A stretch of DNA of 64,000 nt. It comes from Cytobacillus gottheilii (lineage in GTDB: Bacteria; Bacillota; Bacilli; Bacillales; Cytobacillaceae). The DNA is taken from the NCBI RefSeq assembly GCF_900166665.1, contig NZ_LT800494.1, positions 3,556,061 through 3,620,060 on the forward strand, in the 5' to 3' direction. The notes under the pieces were generated by a model, which was given only the letters and a program-made list of their open reading frames with translations, was not told where the DNA came from and made no database searches. Below, piece by piece: positions 44,741-53,476 of the stretch (its first letter is position 1; each line of letters begins with the position of its first letter). The position numbers and the translations under genes were made by a program.

Positions 44741-44998
44741 TTACTCTTTGTAATAATCCTTAATTTCTGTAATCGATAGCCCTTTTTCTTTTAAAGCTGC
44801 AATGTTGGTTAATCGCTGTGATGCGGCTTCTCTTGGATAACGTCTAGTTAGTCGTTCTTCCTCTTGTTTAAAAGGCAGGAGACCTTCTTCAGTATAATAT
44901 TTAATCGTACTATAGCGAACAGACGTCAATTGAACCAGTTCGCTAATGCTTACGTATTCGGACTTAATAATATCTTCATATTTTCTTCTTCGTCCCAT
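44741..44998 (-). CDS. MerR-like HTH protein
   Basis: 85 residues, a MerR-type winged helix only: ISELVQLTSVRYSTIKYYTE then EGLLPFKQEEERLTRRYPRE and GLSITEIKDYYKE. No sensor domain. It follows the 204-residue gene by 21 bases and precedes its decayed paralogue, so it is probably the second gene of that unit and may regulate it. Confidence 0.75.
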   Translation of the reverse strand: MGRRRKYEDIIKSEYVSISELVQLTSVRYSTIKYYTEEGLLPFKQEEERLTRRYPREAASQRLTNIAALKEKGLSITEIKDYYKE

Positions 44999-45019
44999 AT
45001 TTTCTTCATTCCAATCTGG

Positions 45020-45634
45020 CTATATCAAAATGGCTGATGATAAAATAAGTGCATCCATATATTCTATTTCTTTGCCTATTTGTTTGATATTAGACCACCT
45101 TTTTGCATTTTCCTTCTTAAATAATTCAATTCGGTTATTGATTTCTTTAATTTCGTAATTAGAAAAGTACTCTTTTAATAGTTTGCTCGCTTTCAATAAT
45201 AAGGCTAGAGCAACCGTTTCATCGGAAACATTACCAGGCTCAAGTAACTCAGCTCGGAGCCTTTGAACTACAAAATCTTTACTGTTATTCGTTTGAGATA
45301 TATTTTTAATTAACGAATTGTAAAGTAAAACTCTATTCTTAGAAGGAATATTAAAATAGCTAATCCACCCTTTGAAGGTCTTCGATTTTTGTTCTTTAAT
45401 AATTGAGCAAAGTTTCAATAATGTCTCATCTTCTATAATGTTTTCATAGTCTGAGTTAATCTTTATTTTATCTTTGCTATCAAATTCAATGGCATCTAAT
45501 AATAGCAGATCAAAAAATAGCCCTCCAACCATATAAAGCTGTCTTACTCGACTTCTTCCAAGAAGTGAATTTTTTATCTTTTTATTATCAGACAAACCAA
45601 TAAACTCTTCACTAACCAAGAAATTTTCCATCAT
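45020..45634 (-). CDS. Hypothetical protein, possibly GPP34-like
   Basis: 204 residues, mostly helical. Segments MVGGLFFDLLLLDAIEFDSK and DETLLKLCSIIKEQKSKTFK followed by GWISYF recall the GPP34 (Golgi phosphoprotein 3-like) pattern; RAELLEPGNVSDETVALALL is also in the nearby pseudogene. The GPP34 assignment is weak. A good candidate for a lineage-specific family since two copies lie together. ATG 45634; GGAGTGATCTGAATG upstream. Confidence 0.5.
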   Translation of the reverse strand: MMENFLVSEEFIGLSDNKKIKNSLLGRSRVRQLYMVGGLFFDLLLLDAIEFDSKDKIKINSDYENIIEDETLLKLCSIIKEQKSKTFKGWISYFNIPSKNRVLLYNSLIKNISQTNNSKDFVVQRLRAELLEPGNVSDETVALALLLKASKLLKEYFSNYEIKEINNRIELFKKENAKRWSNIKQIGKEIEYMDALILSSAILI

Positions 45635-45761
45635 TCAGATCACTCCAAATTATTAATAATGGTTTTACACTGGCTGAATTCCTTTATCACTTACTACTTA
45701 CTACTTACGATTTAAATATAATACATTTTCAATTTATTGTCAATTTAGTAATGAAAAGCTA

Positions 45762-45962
45762 ATGCAAAAGAATGTGAAGATTATTGACGTTGTTGATATT
45801 TCTAAAAGTAATATCTCAGCGTTAAGGATTGTGGAGAAGTTAGGGACCGTTATTACTCAAGAAGGCAAAGATACATTAACCACTATATTTAAAAAAACAA
45901 ATCCAAGATTATTTTGTAAACTAAAGATCTTTAATACATTTGCAAAATTCCCCATCAAGTAG
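45762..45962 (+). CDS. Doubtful ORF (66 aa)
   Basis: ATG 45762 without a ribosome site. The protein IIDVVDISKSNISALRIVEK then LGTVITQEGKDTLTTIFKKT is protein-like and hydrophilic, but no family was recognised. It could be a fragment of a larger decayed gene. Confidence 0.3.
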   Translation: MQKNVKIIDVVDISKSNISALRIVEKLGTVITQEGKDTLTTIFKKTNPRLFCKLKIFNTFAKFPIK

Positions 45963-46010
45963 TCACTCCTCTTGCTATACTCCGCAGCCAACTCCGATGT
46001 CTGTTGAATA

Positions 46011-46063
46011 GCCAGTGGCGGTGACGTGGCGACCTACTAATAGTCACCCTCAATGCCACTGGC
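46011..46063. repeat. Nested inverted repeat
   Basis: GCCAGTGGC (46011-46019) pairs with GCCACTGGC (46055-46063), and directly inside it GGTGAC (46020-46025) with GTCACC (46043-46048), leaving one 6-base bulge and a 17-base loop. No T-tract, so not a classic terminator. The rest of 45.97-46.29 kb holds no gene. Confidence 0.6.
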
Positions 46064-46297
46064 ATATAAGAAATTGCCTTATGTTCAAAATAAGGAGCCT
46101 CCCATTTTTTCCATTCAGGCGACTCTTTTTTATAGGGTAACTCCTATAATTTTTCAATGTCTTGTTCCTCATCGGACGAATCACTAATTCGTTATTGTGT
46201 TTTTTACCAGTTCTCATTAAATAAACCTACTCCGTTACTTCTACAAGTGAAAGAAATAACCTTATTCAGCTAATTCTCCCCTTTTGTTATATTAAAA

Positions 46298-46325
46298 AGG
46301 CTGCCAGAATTGGCAGCTGATTTTA
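46298..46325 (-). terminator. Hairpin downstream of the DUF4832 gene
   Basis: GCTGCCA-GAAT-TGGCAGC (46300-46317), followed on the minus strand by CTTTTTAATAT. It lies about 175 bases past the stop at 46494; an AGGAGCC/GGCTCCT pair (46368-46428) lies between. Confidence 0.55.
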
Positions 46326-46493
46326 ATTATAAGTAACCGTTTAAGTCGATTTTTTAACTGAGAATCCAGGAGCCTGTCGAAAGAAAATACTTCATTCTAT
46401 ATCCTCTTTTTGATACTGGCTCCTAGTCATCGTAATAACTGAAAAGTTCCTCAGGATAAATTTATTACTACTCCGGAATACTTCTTTAAAATA

Positions 46494-48626
46494 TCAGTGA
46501 GAAGTATTTATCTCAATTTGACCAATATTCAACCACCCATTCTCTTCCTGCTCCTTATTAGCAAAACGGAATGTCTTAGCGCTAGCGTTCATTTTCGATA
46601 AAGGGTTAACAACTTTAACTAGAATCTCATAGCTACCTTCACTTAATTGTGAAATGTCACTAGACCACTCAAACAAAACTCCATTATTTTCTTTCGTTTC
46701 TTTGTCTTTTGGCAAGACATATGATATATCCCAATCTGTCGTCCATTTTTCTATTTTGCCGTTTTCATCTCTTGCTGCGATTTCGACATTCCAATCATAA
46801 TAGAAAGGAGCTACACCAGTATTTTGAATCTCCATCGCTGTTTGCAAATGACCATTAGCCGAGTTTACATAGGCAGCTGGTACAAAATATTCATAGCCTA
46901 AACGACGTGAACCTTCACGTGCTCGCTCAAGCGCACTTTCTTCTAGTGGCATTTGAAAAACGTTCTGGATTTTCAGCCAGGAAACGTGAGTTAGCTCCAC
47001 ACTTTTATAATAATCTTCTCCCTGTGCCCCTTCGATTGGAACACCTAAGTACTGAGGTGGATCATTATCCCACATATCCATTTGAATCTCAGGACGCATT
47101 TCCCCTCCGATTGGTTCTTCTTTCCATTTATCCATGACTTGATTATCTTGCAGTTGCCCGACAAAGTGCCAGTCCTCTCCTCCAAGACTAGAAGGCAAAG
47201 TCTGAAAAGCAAATGAGTCATCGTGATAGCCGATACCCAGGTCACGATTAAATTCGCTAGGATAGCGTGCCAGTATTTTTGTTTTATTGAACGAGTCATC
47301 AAAACTTTGAATAATCTCTTCTTGATTGGCCAAGCTTGGCATCCAATCAGTTGCATGGCCATCTTCGTGTTCAGCTAGTCCACCATCCCAGCTTCCAACT
47401 GAAGTCTCACCATCCTGTGGATAAGTATGCCATTCACCCCAGAAGCCAATTAACCCAGCTTGAATGAAACCAATTCTTGGATCGCCATCGTACTTATCTC
47501 CAAGAGCTCCAATAAATTGTGTCAGAGCGTTTTTGAAATTCTCATCATTATAATCGGGTGCCACACTCGTACCATTTGAGCCCCCATTGTTATAGTAGGA
47601 GTAGTCTCTTGTTTCCAAGCCGTTATCAAGTAAAAACTGTGGGATTCCTGATGGCTTATTTGGATAATCAAGATACACTCTAAAAATAGCCTGATTGCCT
47701 CTCGAAGCGATATCATCGATTTGAGCTTCTAGCTTGCTCCAGTCATATTTATTAAAATCCGTCATAATATCGTTCAGAGGAATGTAGAAATACTCCAAAC
47801 TGTAAGGTATTTGATTATAATCTGTACGCCATGATGCAGATTCACTAAAAGGTAAAAAACCTTTTAACGGATTATCGATTGGTGCTGGTGCATAATTCAG
47901 ATTAAATGCATTCGAAGGAGTTGCCCACTCAGGGGTCTCACCTTGCGAAGTATTCCATAGCTTAATAGAATCTATATAAATTTCATTCGTGGAATCATCC
48001 AGTGGACTATAACCGAATTCGAACCCGCTGACTAATCCTAGATTTAGATCTTCACAGCTTTGTGAACATTGCCACGCCTTCTGTGTAAATTGATCCCAAG
48101 CAATTCGAACAAGTCCAGTGAAATTGTCTGGAACAGTCAGCATACTTTCAAAAGTATGCTCTTCCCACGAAGCACTGTCTTCTTCTTTCAAGAACACCGT
48201 AAAAGTTCCCTCTTGACCAAATGTCTTTGATTCGGATTTAACATCAAAGTTAAATCCTAACGGCTCATTAGCTTCATTATGTATCCAAAATGATATACCA
48301 GCAGAATCTGTCCAGTCACGCACTGGAAAATTGCGAGCTAAAGATGCCCAATCATCTAAAGGCTTCTTCGGAACGATTCTCATGGAATTCGCCCCATCAT
48401 TAGCATGCTTTTGGCTTATGTACCAATCAACACCTGTCCCTTCAGATGACCAAAGTTTATAGGCGCTTCTTAACTCATCATCTGAGGTATAGTTTTCAAA
48501 GTCATCAATTATTGTATTTGTTTCCGAAGACCCTGCTTTAATTTTTTGATTTGTTGTCGTTACTGCTAAAGTAATCAGTAAAACAAAAACCAAGTAATAT
48601 TTCACAATTTTAGAATTCAGTCTCAT
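46494..48626 (-). CDS. Secreted DUF4832 protein with N-terminal carbohydrate-binding-like domain
   Basis: 710 residues from ATG 48626, chosen because GGAGGTTAAG precedes it. Signal peptide about 1-33 (VFVLLITLAVTTTNQKIKAG). Residues about 38-230 form a CBM11/CIA30-like sandwich (DDFENYTSDDELRSAYKLWS). The middle (about 240-560) is a barrel-like domain with GFIQAGLIGFWGEWHTYPQD, typical of DUF4832/GH-like proteins. The C-terminal beta domain contains PFYYDWNVEIAARDE. Likely an extracellular polysaccharide-degrading or -binding protein; catalytic acids not proven. Confidence 0.75.
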   Translation of the reverse strand: MRLNSKIVKYYLVFVLLITLAVTTTNQKIKAGSSETNTIIDDFENYTSDDELRSAYKLWSSEGTGVDWYISQKHANDGANSMRIVPKKPLDDWASLARNFPVRDWTDSAGISFWIHNEANEPLGFNFDVKSESKTFGQEGTFTVFLKEEDSASWEEHTFESMLTVPDNFTGLVRIAWDQFTQKAWQCSQSCEDLNLGLVSGFEFGYSPLDDSTNEIYIDSIKLWNTSQGETPEWATPSNAFNLNYAPAPIDNPLKGFLPFSESASWRTDYNQIPYSLEYFYIPLNDIMTDFNKYDWSKLEAQIDDIASRGNQAIFRVYLDYPNKPSGIPQFLLDNGLETRDYSYYNNGGSNGTSVAPDYNDENFKNALTQFIGALGDKYDGDPRIGFIQAGLIGFWGEWHTYPQDGETSVGSWDGGLAEHEDGHATDWMPSLANQEEIIQSFDDSFNKTKILARYPSEFNRDLGIGYHDDSFAFQTLPSSLGGEDWHFVGQLQDNQVMDKWKEEPIGGEMRPEIQMDMWDNDPPQYLGVPIEGAQGEDYYKSVELTHVSWLKIQNVFQMPLEESALERAREGSRRLGYEYFVPAAYVNSANGHLQTAMEIQNTGVAPFYYDWNVEIAARDENGKIEKWTTDWDISYVLPKDKETKENNGVLFEWSSDISQLSEGSYEILVKVVNPLSKMNASAKTFRFANKEQEENGWLNIGQIEINTSH

Positions 48627-48816
48627 CTTAACCTCCATTAGTTGTTATTAGTATAAACCTTATAATAAAAGTATCGGATCACAGGACCATATCTTTAATC
48701 CATTAGAATATATTCAAAATGTCCATTTGAGTTCACCTGTTCTTACATACAAAAATAATCAATACATTAACTATCTCTTTTCTTATTTAACTAAACTGCG
48801 CATTTGTTCCATAAAA

Positions 48817-48843
48817 AATAGCCACCTGAATTGGCAGCTATTT
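48817..48843 (-). terminator. Terminator of the 48.9-kb gene
   Basis: Minus strand: ATAGCTGCCA-ATTCAGG-TGGCTATT followed by TTTTTATGG. Confidence 0.65.
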
Positions 48844-48911
48844 TGGAAGATAATTATGCGATATGTTTAGTTACTATTATGTATTCTTAATCGAAATCTT
48901 TACACAGCTTA

Positions 48912-49349
48912 TTATTTTGTTAATAGTATTTTTTCACACACAGGAAAGAGGTTATCTTCAATTCCCATAAACTTTTTTAATAGGTTTTCCGTTACTACAA
49001 TTGAAAAATCTTGTTTATCTTCTTCTGTAAGAGCAAGTGTGTCAGTTACATGATGATGAAATTCTATGAAAGTTGGATGTTCACCAGTTTCACTATATAT
49101 ACTTTGAATTCTGCTAATTAATATAGGAACTTCATGATATTTTAAAGCATCAACATTTAACTTTAATAACACATAATCTAAATCATTCTTATCTACTTTT
49201 TCGTCTATTTCTACAATTCTAATTAATAGTTGGATTGATTTATTTAGCTTTTGCTCCAATTCATACGTTATTCTATCATGCCTTTCAATTTTTTTTATTT
49301 CTTTCTCGATATCCTTTATTCTTTTTTCTAATTCATATATATTCTTCAT
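48912..49349 (-). CDS. Coiled-coil hypothetical protein
   Basis: 145 residues. N-terminal coiled coil (YELEKRIKDIEKEIKKIERH), then a helical domain ending in TENLLKKFMGIEDN. No membrane helix or enzyme motif. AGGGGTAAAATA precedes ATG 49349. Unknown function. Confidence 0.55.
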   Translation of the reverse strand: MKNIYELEKRIKDIEKEIKKIERHDRITYELEQKLNKSIQLLIRIVEIDEKVDKNDLDYVLLKLNVDALKYHEVPILISRIQSIYSETGEHPTFIEFHHHVTDTLALTEEDKQDFSIVVTENLLKKFMGIEDNLFPVCEKILLTK

Positions 49350-49474
49350 TATTTTACCCCTCTATCAATGACACTTTCCGATCATCTAACTCCGAAAGTT
49401 ACATAACTATTTCTTTAAAGTTAACTATTGAACGATCACAATTTTCTTCTTCCATAACCTTCCACGAGAAATTT

Positions 49475-50338
49475 TCAATAAGAACTTTCTAATAGACTTA
49501 ATGCTTTCTCAATTATATTGTTATAATTCACCCCTGTTATGGCCCAAATTCCTTCAGTACTTCTAACATAGAGAGTTTTGCTATGACCATGTTTCACTAA
49601 AATACAGGATTGTTCATTCAATACGACTTTTTCCATAGTAAGTTTTCCTTCATCCGCCACTGCATGTGCCAGTTCTGGAACATCAGGAATTAATAACCAA
49701 CCTATATTAAATGAACCATTTTTATTTTCTATCCATTTCCATCCATAGGAATTTTCATAAATTATTTGATTATCTTTTATTATATTGCAAGGAACGCCAA
49801 CAAGGGAGGGACAATGTACAGGGTGTCTTTCTAACTTTATAACATTTATTTTTAAATTTTCGTTTCCTAGTGCACCGGTAATATCATACCTTATAAATCC
49901 ACGAAGATTACGAAAGGAAAATAACTCCATCTTTGAAGGGACATCCCATTCCTGTCTTTCTTCATCTGTTGTATTTGGGTCTAATTGAGGGATTCGATAA
50001 ACTCCACCAAAAGGGATTACTTGATTACCATACTTAAGAGGTTTACCTTGATGTAACAACCACCTATCCAATGCAACAGCCGCTACCCATTTTGGATGAA
50101 AACCTAAATCTACTGCCCTTACGCTCAACTTGTATGCCTTCCACCAATCCTCTAATGCTTCACCATGTTGAAAGATCATAGCTGCATGTATAAAATCAAT
50201 TGCAGCTGTAGCACCACCACTGTCAAGAATAATTTGAACTTTATTTCGCCTTGCTCTATCACGTTCTATTCTGTTTTGGGGCATTGTACGAAGATCATGT
50301 TGGTCCTCTTCGTATATTTGTTTTAGTTTATCATTCAA
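49475..50338 (-). CDS. DUF6624-like protein with C-terminal extension
   Basis: 287 residues, TTG start at 50338 behind GGGAG. N-terminal part: MIFQHGEALEDWWKAYKLSV then RAVDLGFHPKWVAAVALDRW and LLHQGKPLKYGNQ, the pattern of DUF6624 proteins known mainly from actinobacteria. The C-terminal 150 residues (from about 135) carry LERHPVHCPSLVGVPCNII and no recognised domain. Function unknown. Confidence 0.6.
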   Translation of the reverse strand: MNDKLKQIYEEDQHDLRTMPQNRIERDRARRNKVQIILDSGGATAAIDFIHAAMIFQHGEALEDWWKAYKLSVRAVDLGFHPKWVAAVALDRWLLHQGKPLKYGNQVIPFGGVYRIPQLDPNTTDEERQEWDVPSKMELFSFRNLRGFIRYDITGALGNENLKINVIKLERHPVHCPSLVGVPCNIIKDNQIIYENSYGWKWIENKNGSFNIGWLLIPDVPELAHAVADEGKLTMEKVVLNEQSCILVKHGHSKTLYVRSTEGIWAITGVNYNNIIEKALSLLESSY

Positions 50339-50486
50339 ATCTCTGGTCTCCCTAAATTAATACTTACTTATATACTAAACATCAACCGTGTCTATCTTCA
50401 ACAAACCTACACTCGTTTACAGTATATGTTTTTTCTCGCCTGTAACTGGCAGCTAATCTTGGACACTAGTACCCGTTATTTTGTAC

Positions 50487-50981
50487 TTATAACAACTTGT
50501 AAAGATAGTATTCATTAACAGGTTGCCCGTTTATAATTAGTGAATGTACTTTCTCACCTTCCAAAATGAATCCCATTTTTCTATATAAATTGAATGCTTT
50601 GGTGTTGTCTTTTATAACAGTAAGTTCTAATCTTGAAATTTCAAGTTCTTTTGCCCATTCAAATACCCTATCGAATAATTTAGTTGCTATTCCTTGACCT
50701 TGATAATCTTCTAGGATTCCTAAGACCAGATAAGCAGAATGTTGGTTTCGTATTAAATCTTTACCTAATGCTGCAATAAACCCAACAAGCTTATTTTCTA
50801 TTTCTGCAACAAAGATGATTGATTTCTTTTCAGATAAAATTCTTTCTATTGAAATTCTTTGCTGTTCAACAGTCGTTCTTCGTTCTCCAGGCTCATATAG
50901 CATAAAGCCAGACTCATCAATTTTTTTACTCAATTCAACGAAACCTTCTGCATCATTTGCTTGTATACTTCTGATTATCAT
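50487..50981 (-). CDS. GNAT family N-acetyltransferase
   Basis: 164 residues. Acetyl-CoA loop EDYQGQGIATKLFDRVFEWA (Q-G-Q-G-I-A), then KDNTKAFNLYRKMGFILEGE. RimI/phosphinothricin-acetyltransferase-like. Start ATG 50981 after GGGGGTTATGTA. Single gene. Confidence 0.85.
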   Translation of the reverse strand: MIIRSIQANDAEGFVELSKKIDESGFMLYEPGERRTTVEQQRISIERILSEKKSIIFVAEIENKLVGFIAALGKDLIRNQHSAYLVLGILEDYQGQGIATKLFDRVFEWAKELEISRLELTVIKDNTKAFNLYRKMGFILEGEKVHSLIINGQPVNEYYLYKLL

Positions 50982-51062
50982 TACATAACCCCCTATGACT
51001 CTTTCCTAATCAAACTGGTTCTTTATTCAGCTAACCCCCAAATACTAAAGAAAAAGGTTGGC

Positions 51063-51338
51063 TCACGCATTCTCTTTTCTATATTTAATCACTTCAAGGA
51101 TTATAAAGTTAATCCAAGTGATTATTGGAATCGATAACACCAAGACATAATGCACAAAACCAAACATTATTGCTTCCTCATCTGAAATATATAATATCCA
51201 GGTTGCTGCCGCTAAAATGAATGTATTTATAATAAATGCTGACAACCTACTTTTCCATTTACTCTTTGTATTTTTTAATATTAAAACAGATACAATTGTT
51301 GAAACGATAAAAGAAAATGACAATATAATATTATCCAA
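51063..51338 (-). CDS. Small membrane protein (91 aa)
   Basis: TTG start at 51338, ribosome site weak. Three hydrophobic helices (about 5-22, 31-50, 58-84), C-terminus RKENA. Family not recognised; plasma membrane. Confidence 0.45.
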   Translation of the reverse strand: MDNIILSFSFIVSTIVSVLILKNTKSKWKSRLSAFIINTFILAAATWILYISDEEAIMFGFVHYVLVLSIPIITWINFIILEVIKYRKENA

Positions 51339-51452
51339 CTCTACAACATCCTTGATTTTTTTAGACTAAGGTGTCTGCTAGTTCAATTATAAGGCAGTAA
51401 ATCCTGCCTGAATCAACGCACCGATGGTTTCTATAGCAGTAAGTATTTTAGA

Positions 51453-51773
51453 TTAATAAGATACTTTCTTACTTTTGATAAAGAATAAAACCCAATATAC
51501 AAATAAATATACAGTACCTATGATCGTGTAAATTGTCCAAGGCGAACCTTGTTGAAATTGAGCAATTAAGTGTTCAAGCTCATTAACTCCTTCTGCTCTT
51601 CCTATACTATTAACCAAACTAATAAATGGAACCGTAATCGCCAGGACAATGACAATGATTGATAGGATTAACATTCTCTTTCGGATAGCATTTAAAAGCC
51701 CAAACCCTATTGTTAAAAATAAAAATAAAAAGTAAATTACCCACATCCAACCTGGAAGTGTTTCCCAATACAT
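51453..51773 (-). CDS. Small membrane protein (106 aa)
   Basis: Three hydrophobic helices (about 9-27, 33-54, 78-98), an external loop NSIGRAEGVNELEHLIAQFQ, and a basic C-terminus KSKKVSY. AAAAGGGGATCAAT precedes ATG 51773. Unknown function. Confidence 0.55.
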   Translation of the reverse strand: MYWETLPGWMWVIYFLFLFLTIGFGLLNAIRKRMLILSIIVIVLAITVPFISLVNSIGRAEGVNELEHLIAQFQQGSPWTIYTIIGTVYLFVYWVLFFIKSKKVSY

Positions 51774-52082
51774 ATTGATCCCCTTTTCTTATTAAATTCC
51801 CTATATTAGTAATACCTCTGGTTTAATTTAAAAGGAACGGATTAGTACCGTCATCTTCAACCCTTCATTCTTTACTCTCAATTATCCTCAAAATCTCTGC
51901 TGCTATTATCATTTTTTCACGATGTGAAATTTCCTTCTATTAAACAAACTTTGCATATCCCTTTCATTTATTTTCCATATTAATTCTCCTTTTCAAATAC
52001 CAATTCCTTCTATATATACTGCAAATCAAATACATCCTGTTGTTTTTTCAAAAGGATCATAGTTTTAAGAGAAAAATAAAAA
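51774..52082. other. Gap without a gene
   Basis: A/T-rich, no open frame with a ribosome site on either strand. Nothing but the downstream hairpin at 52083 was seen. Confidence 0.5.
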
Positions 52083-52108
52083 AGCTGAAGACACTCACGT
52101 CTTCAGCT
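52083..52108 (-). terminator. Terminator of the arsR-VOC-HEAT unit
   Basis: AGCTGAAGAC-ACTCAC-GTCTTCAGCT, followed on the minus strand by TTTTTTATTTTT; 13 bases past the stop at 52121. Confidence 0.9.
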
Positions 52109-52120
52109 AAATTCGTAACT

Positions 52121-52666
52121 CTACTTCCATATATCCTTATACTTTTTATTGTACTTTTTGTCGTCTACTGTATGGATCAAATCCATAGCATTTTGTTTGA
52201 TAGTCTCGTCATTAAAATGATCATACAGGTATCTCATGTTTTGAAGGATATCATTACGAATTAACGTGTAATTCTTTTCGTCAGTTCCATTTTTAAAACG
52301 GTCAATCATAAATGTCATAACCATTTCTTTTTGGGGAAAACCTGAAATCCCAACCTTCCAAATCGACTGAAGGCTATGTCTAGCTGTCACGAACTTTTCA
52401 TCTTTTGTTACTTCCCACAGCTTAGGAAAATCCTGTATCATTCTCATCTCTGGATCGCTTTTAGCCAGATTGGCTAGATATTGTGCTGCACGCGAGCGTT
52501 GATGAGGATCTTTATGAGTCAGATCCTCTATTAGTTGATTCCATACATCATAGGCCCAATCCACTGCTTGATCAGTTGCCTTTAAAATATTCTGATATGC
52601 TTCATAACGCTCATCTTTATCGCCTGATTTAGATTTTTCAAACTCCAGCTTCATTTGACTATCCAT
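52121..52666 (-). CDS. HEAT-repeat-like protein
   Basis: 181 residues from ATG 52666 (a TTG two codons earlier is possible). Helical pairs HKDPHQRSRAAQYLANLAKS and DEKFVTARHSLQSIWKVGIS fit HEAT/armadillo repeats. It begins 9 bases after the VOC gene, so it belongs to the arsR-controlled unit. Likely a scaffold or binding protein; no catalytic motif. Confidence 0.65.
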   Translation of the reverse strand: MDSQMKLEFEKSKSGDKDERYEAYQNILKATDQAVDWAYDVWNQLIEDLTHKDPHQRSRAAQYLANLAKSDPEMRMIQDFPKLWEVTKDEKFVTARHSLQSIWKVGISGFPQKEMVMTFMIDRFKNGTDEKNYTLIRNDILQNMRYLYDHFNDETIKQNAMDLIHTVDDKKYNKKYKDIWK

Positions 52667-52675
52667 TTTCAAACC

Positions 52676-53065
52676 CTAATCTTGCTGTATGATTTGAATA
52701 AGATTGCCGCAAGTATCGTCGAAGACAGCTATTTGGATTTCGCCCATTTTTGTCGGCTCCATCGTGAATCGCACGCCTTTTTCCCTTAATCGGTTATATT
52801 CTTTTTGAATATCTGCAACCCCGAACATGGTTACTGGTATACCATCGTCCATCAATTTATGCTGATATTCTTTTGCCGCTGGGTGTACATTCGGTTCGAG
52901 TAAAAGCTCAGTTGCTTCTTCTTTATCTGAAGAAACAAGAGTGATCCATCTATGTGCTCCTGAAGGAACGTCATGCTTTTTCGTAAATCCTAATGTTTCT
53001 GTATAAAATTTTAATGCCTTTTCCTGGTCTTCTACAAATATACTCGTAATAATGATGTTTAACAT
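52676..53065 (-). CDS. VOC-superfamily (glyoxalase/bleomycin-resistance-like) protein
   Basis: 129 residues, two beta-alpha-beta3 modules: IIITSIFVEDQEKALKFYTE, then LREKGVRFTMEPTKMGEIQI and AVFDDTCGNLIQIIQQD. It may bind metal and a small toxic substrate. It sits between an ArsR regulator and a HEAT-repeat gene, suggesting a small stress-response unit. Confidence 0.85.
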   Translation of the reverse strand: MLNIIITSIFVEDQEKALKFYTETLGFTKKHDVPSGAHRWITLVSSDKEEATELLLEPNVHPAAKEYQHKLMDDGIPVTMFGVADIQKEYNRLREKGVRFTMEPTKMGEIQIAVFDDTCGNLIQIIQQD

Positions 53066-53125
53066 TTTGAAGCCTCCCTTAGTTTTTACAAAGTAAAGTC
53101 ATAAACATTGATCAATAGTTCAATA

Positions 53126-53404
53126 TTATTCTACCCAGCCTTTCAGCAAATTCCTTAGTGGTTCTCTGTTAAAAATAAGCACTCGGAATTTCCCATTCCG
53201 TTTTGATATGACAAGTCCAGCAGCTTCCAATGCAGAAATATGTTTTGCTATGGCTTGTCGAGTAATGGAAAGGTTGTGCTTCATAATAAGCCGTGCGGTA
53301 AGATCATATAAAGTTAATTCTTCTCTTTCTGAAAGCTCGTCTAGTATAACTCGCCTAGTCGGATCACTTAGTGCTTTAAATATAGCATCTTTATCCCAAT
53401 TCAT
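53126..53404 (-). CDS. ArsR-family HTH regulator
   Basis: 92 residues from ATG 53404 (MNWDKDAIFKALSDPTRRVI). An in-frame start at 53503 would add 33 residues of poor sequence and run through operator and promoter, so it is rejected. Winged HTH: MKHNLSITRQAIAKHISALE then AAGLVISKRNGKFRVLIF. No metal-binding Cys pair is visible, so it probably senses something other than a thiophilic metal. First gene of arsR-VOC-HEAT; the promoter abuts the start codon. Confidence 0.88.
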   Translation of the reverse strand: MNWDKDAIFKALSDPTRRVILDELSEREELTLYDLTARLIMKHNLSITRQAIAKHISALEAAGLVISKRNGKFRVLIFNREPLRNLLKGWVE

Positions 53405-53410
53405 AGATGT

Positions 53411-53462
53411 ATTATATGCAACTTTATGGTTGCTCGTCAAGTAGAGGCAACTCAAAAGTTGC
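53411..53462 (-). promoter_or_regulatory. arsR promoter with two operators; transcript probably leaderless
   Basis: -10 TATAAT lies at 53411-53416, 6 bases before ATG 53404; -35 TTGACG at 53435-53440, spacer 18. Between them lies GCAAC-TTTATG-GTTGC (53418-53433) and upstream GCAACT-CAAA-AGTTGC (53447-53462), centres 29 bp apart. The same palindrome twice, one inside the promoter, fits autorepression by ArsR. No ribosome site precedes the ATG. Confidence 0.75.
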
Positions 53463-53476
53463 GTATTGTAAAATAA

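Noticed and set aside
47045-47362. 105-residue frame antisense/in another frame of the DUF4832 gene
   Set aside because: Shadow frame; the DUF4832 reading is continuous and has signal peptide and motifs.
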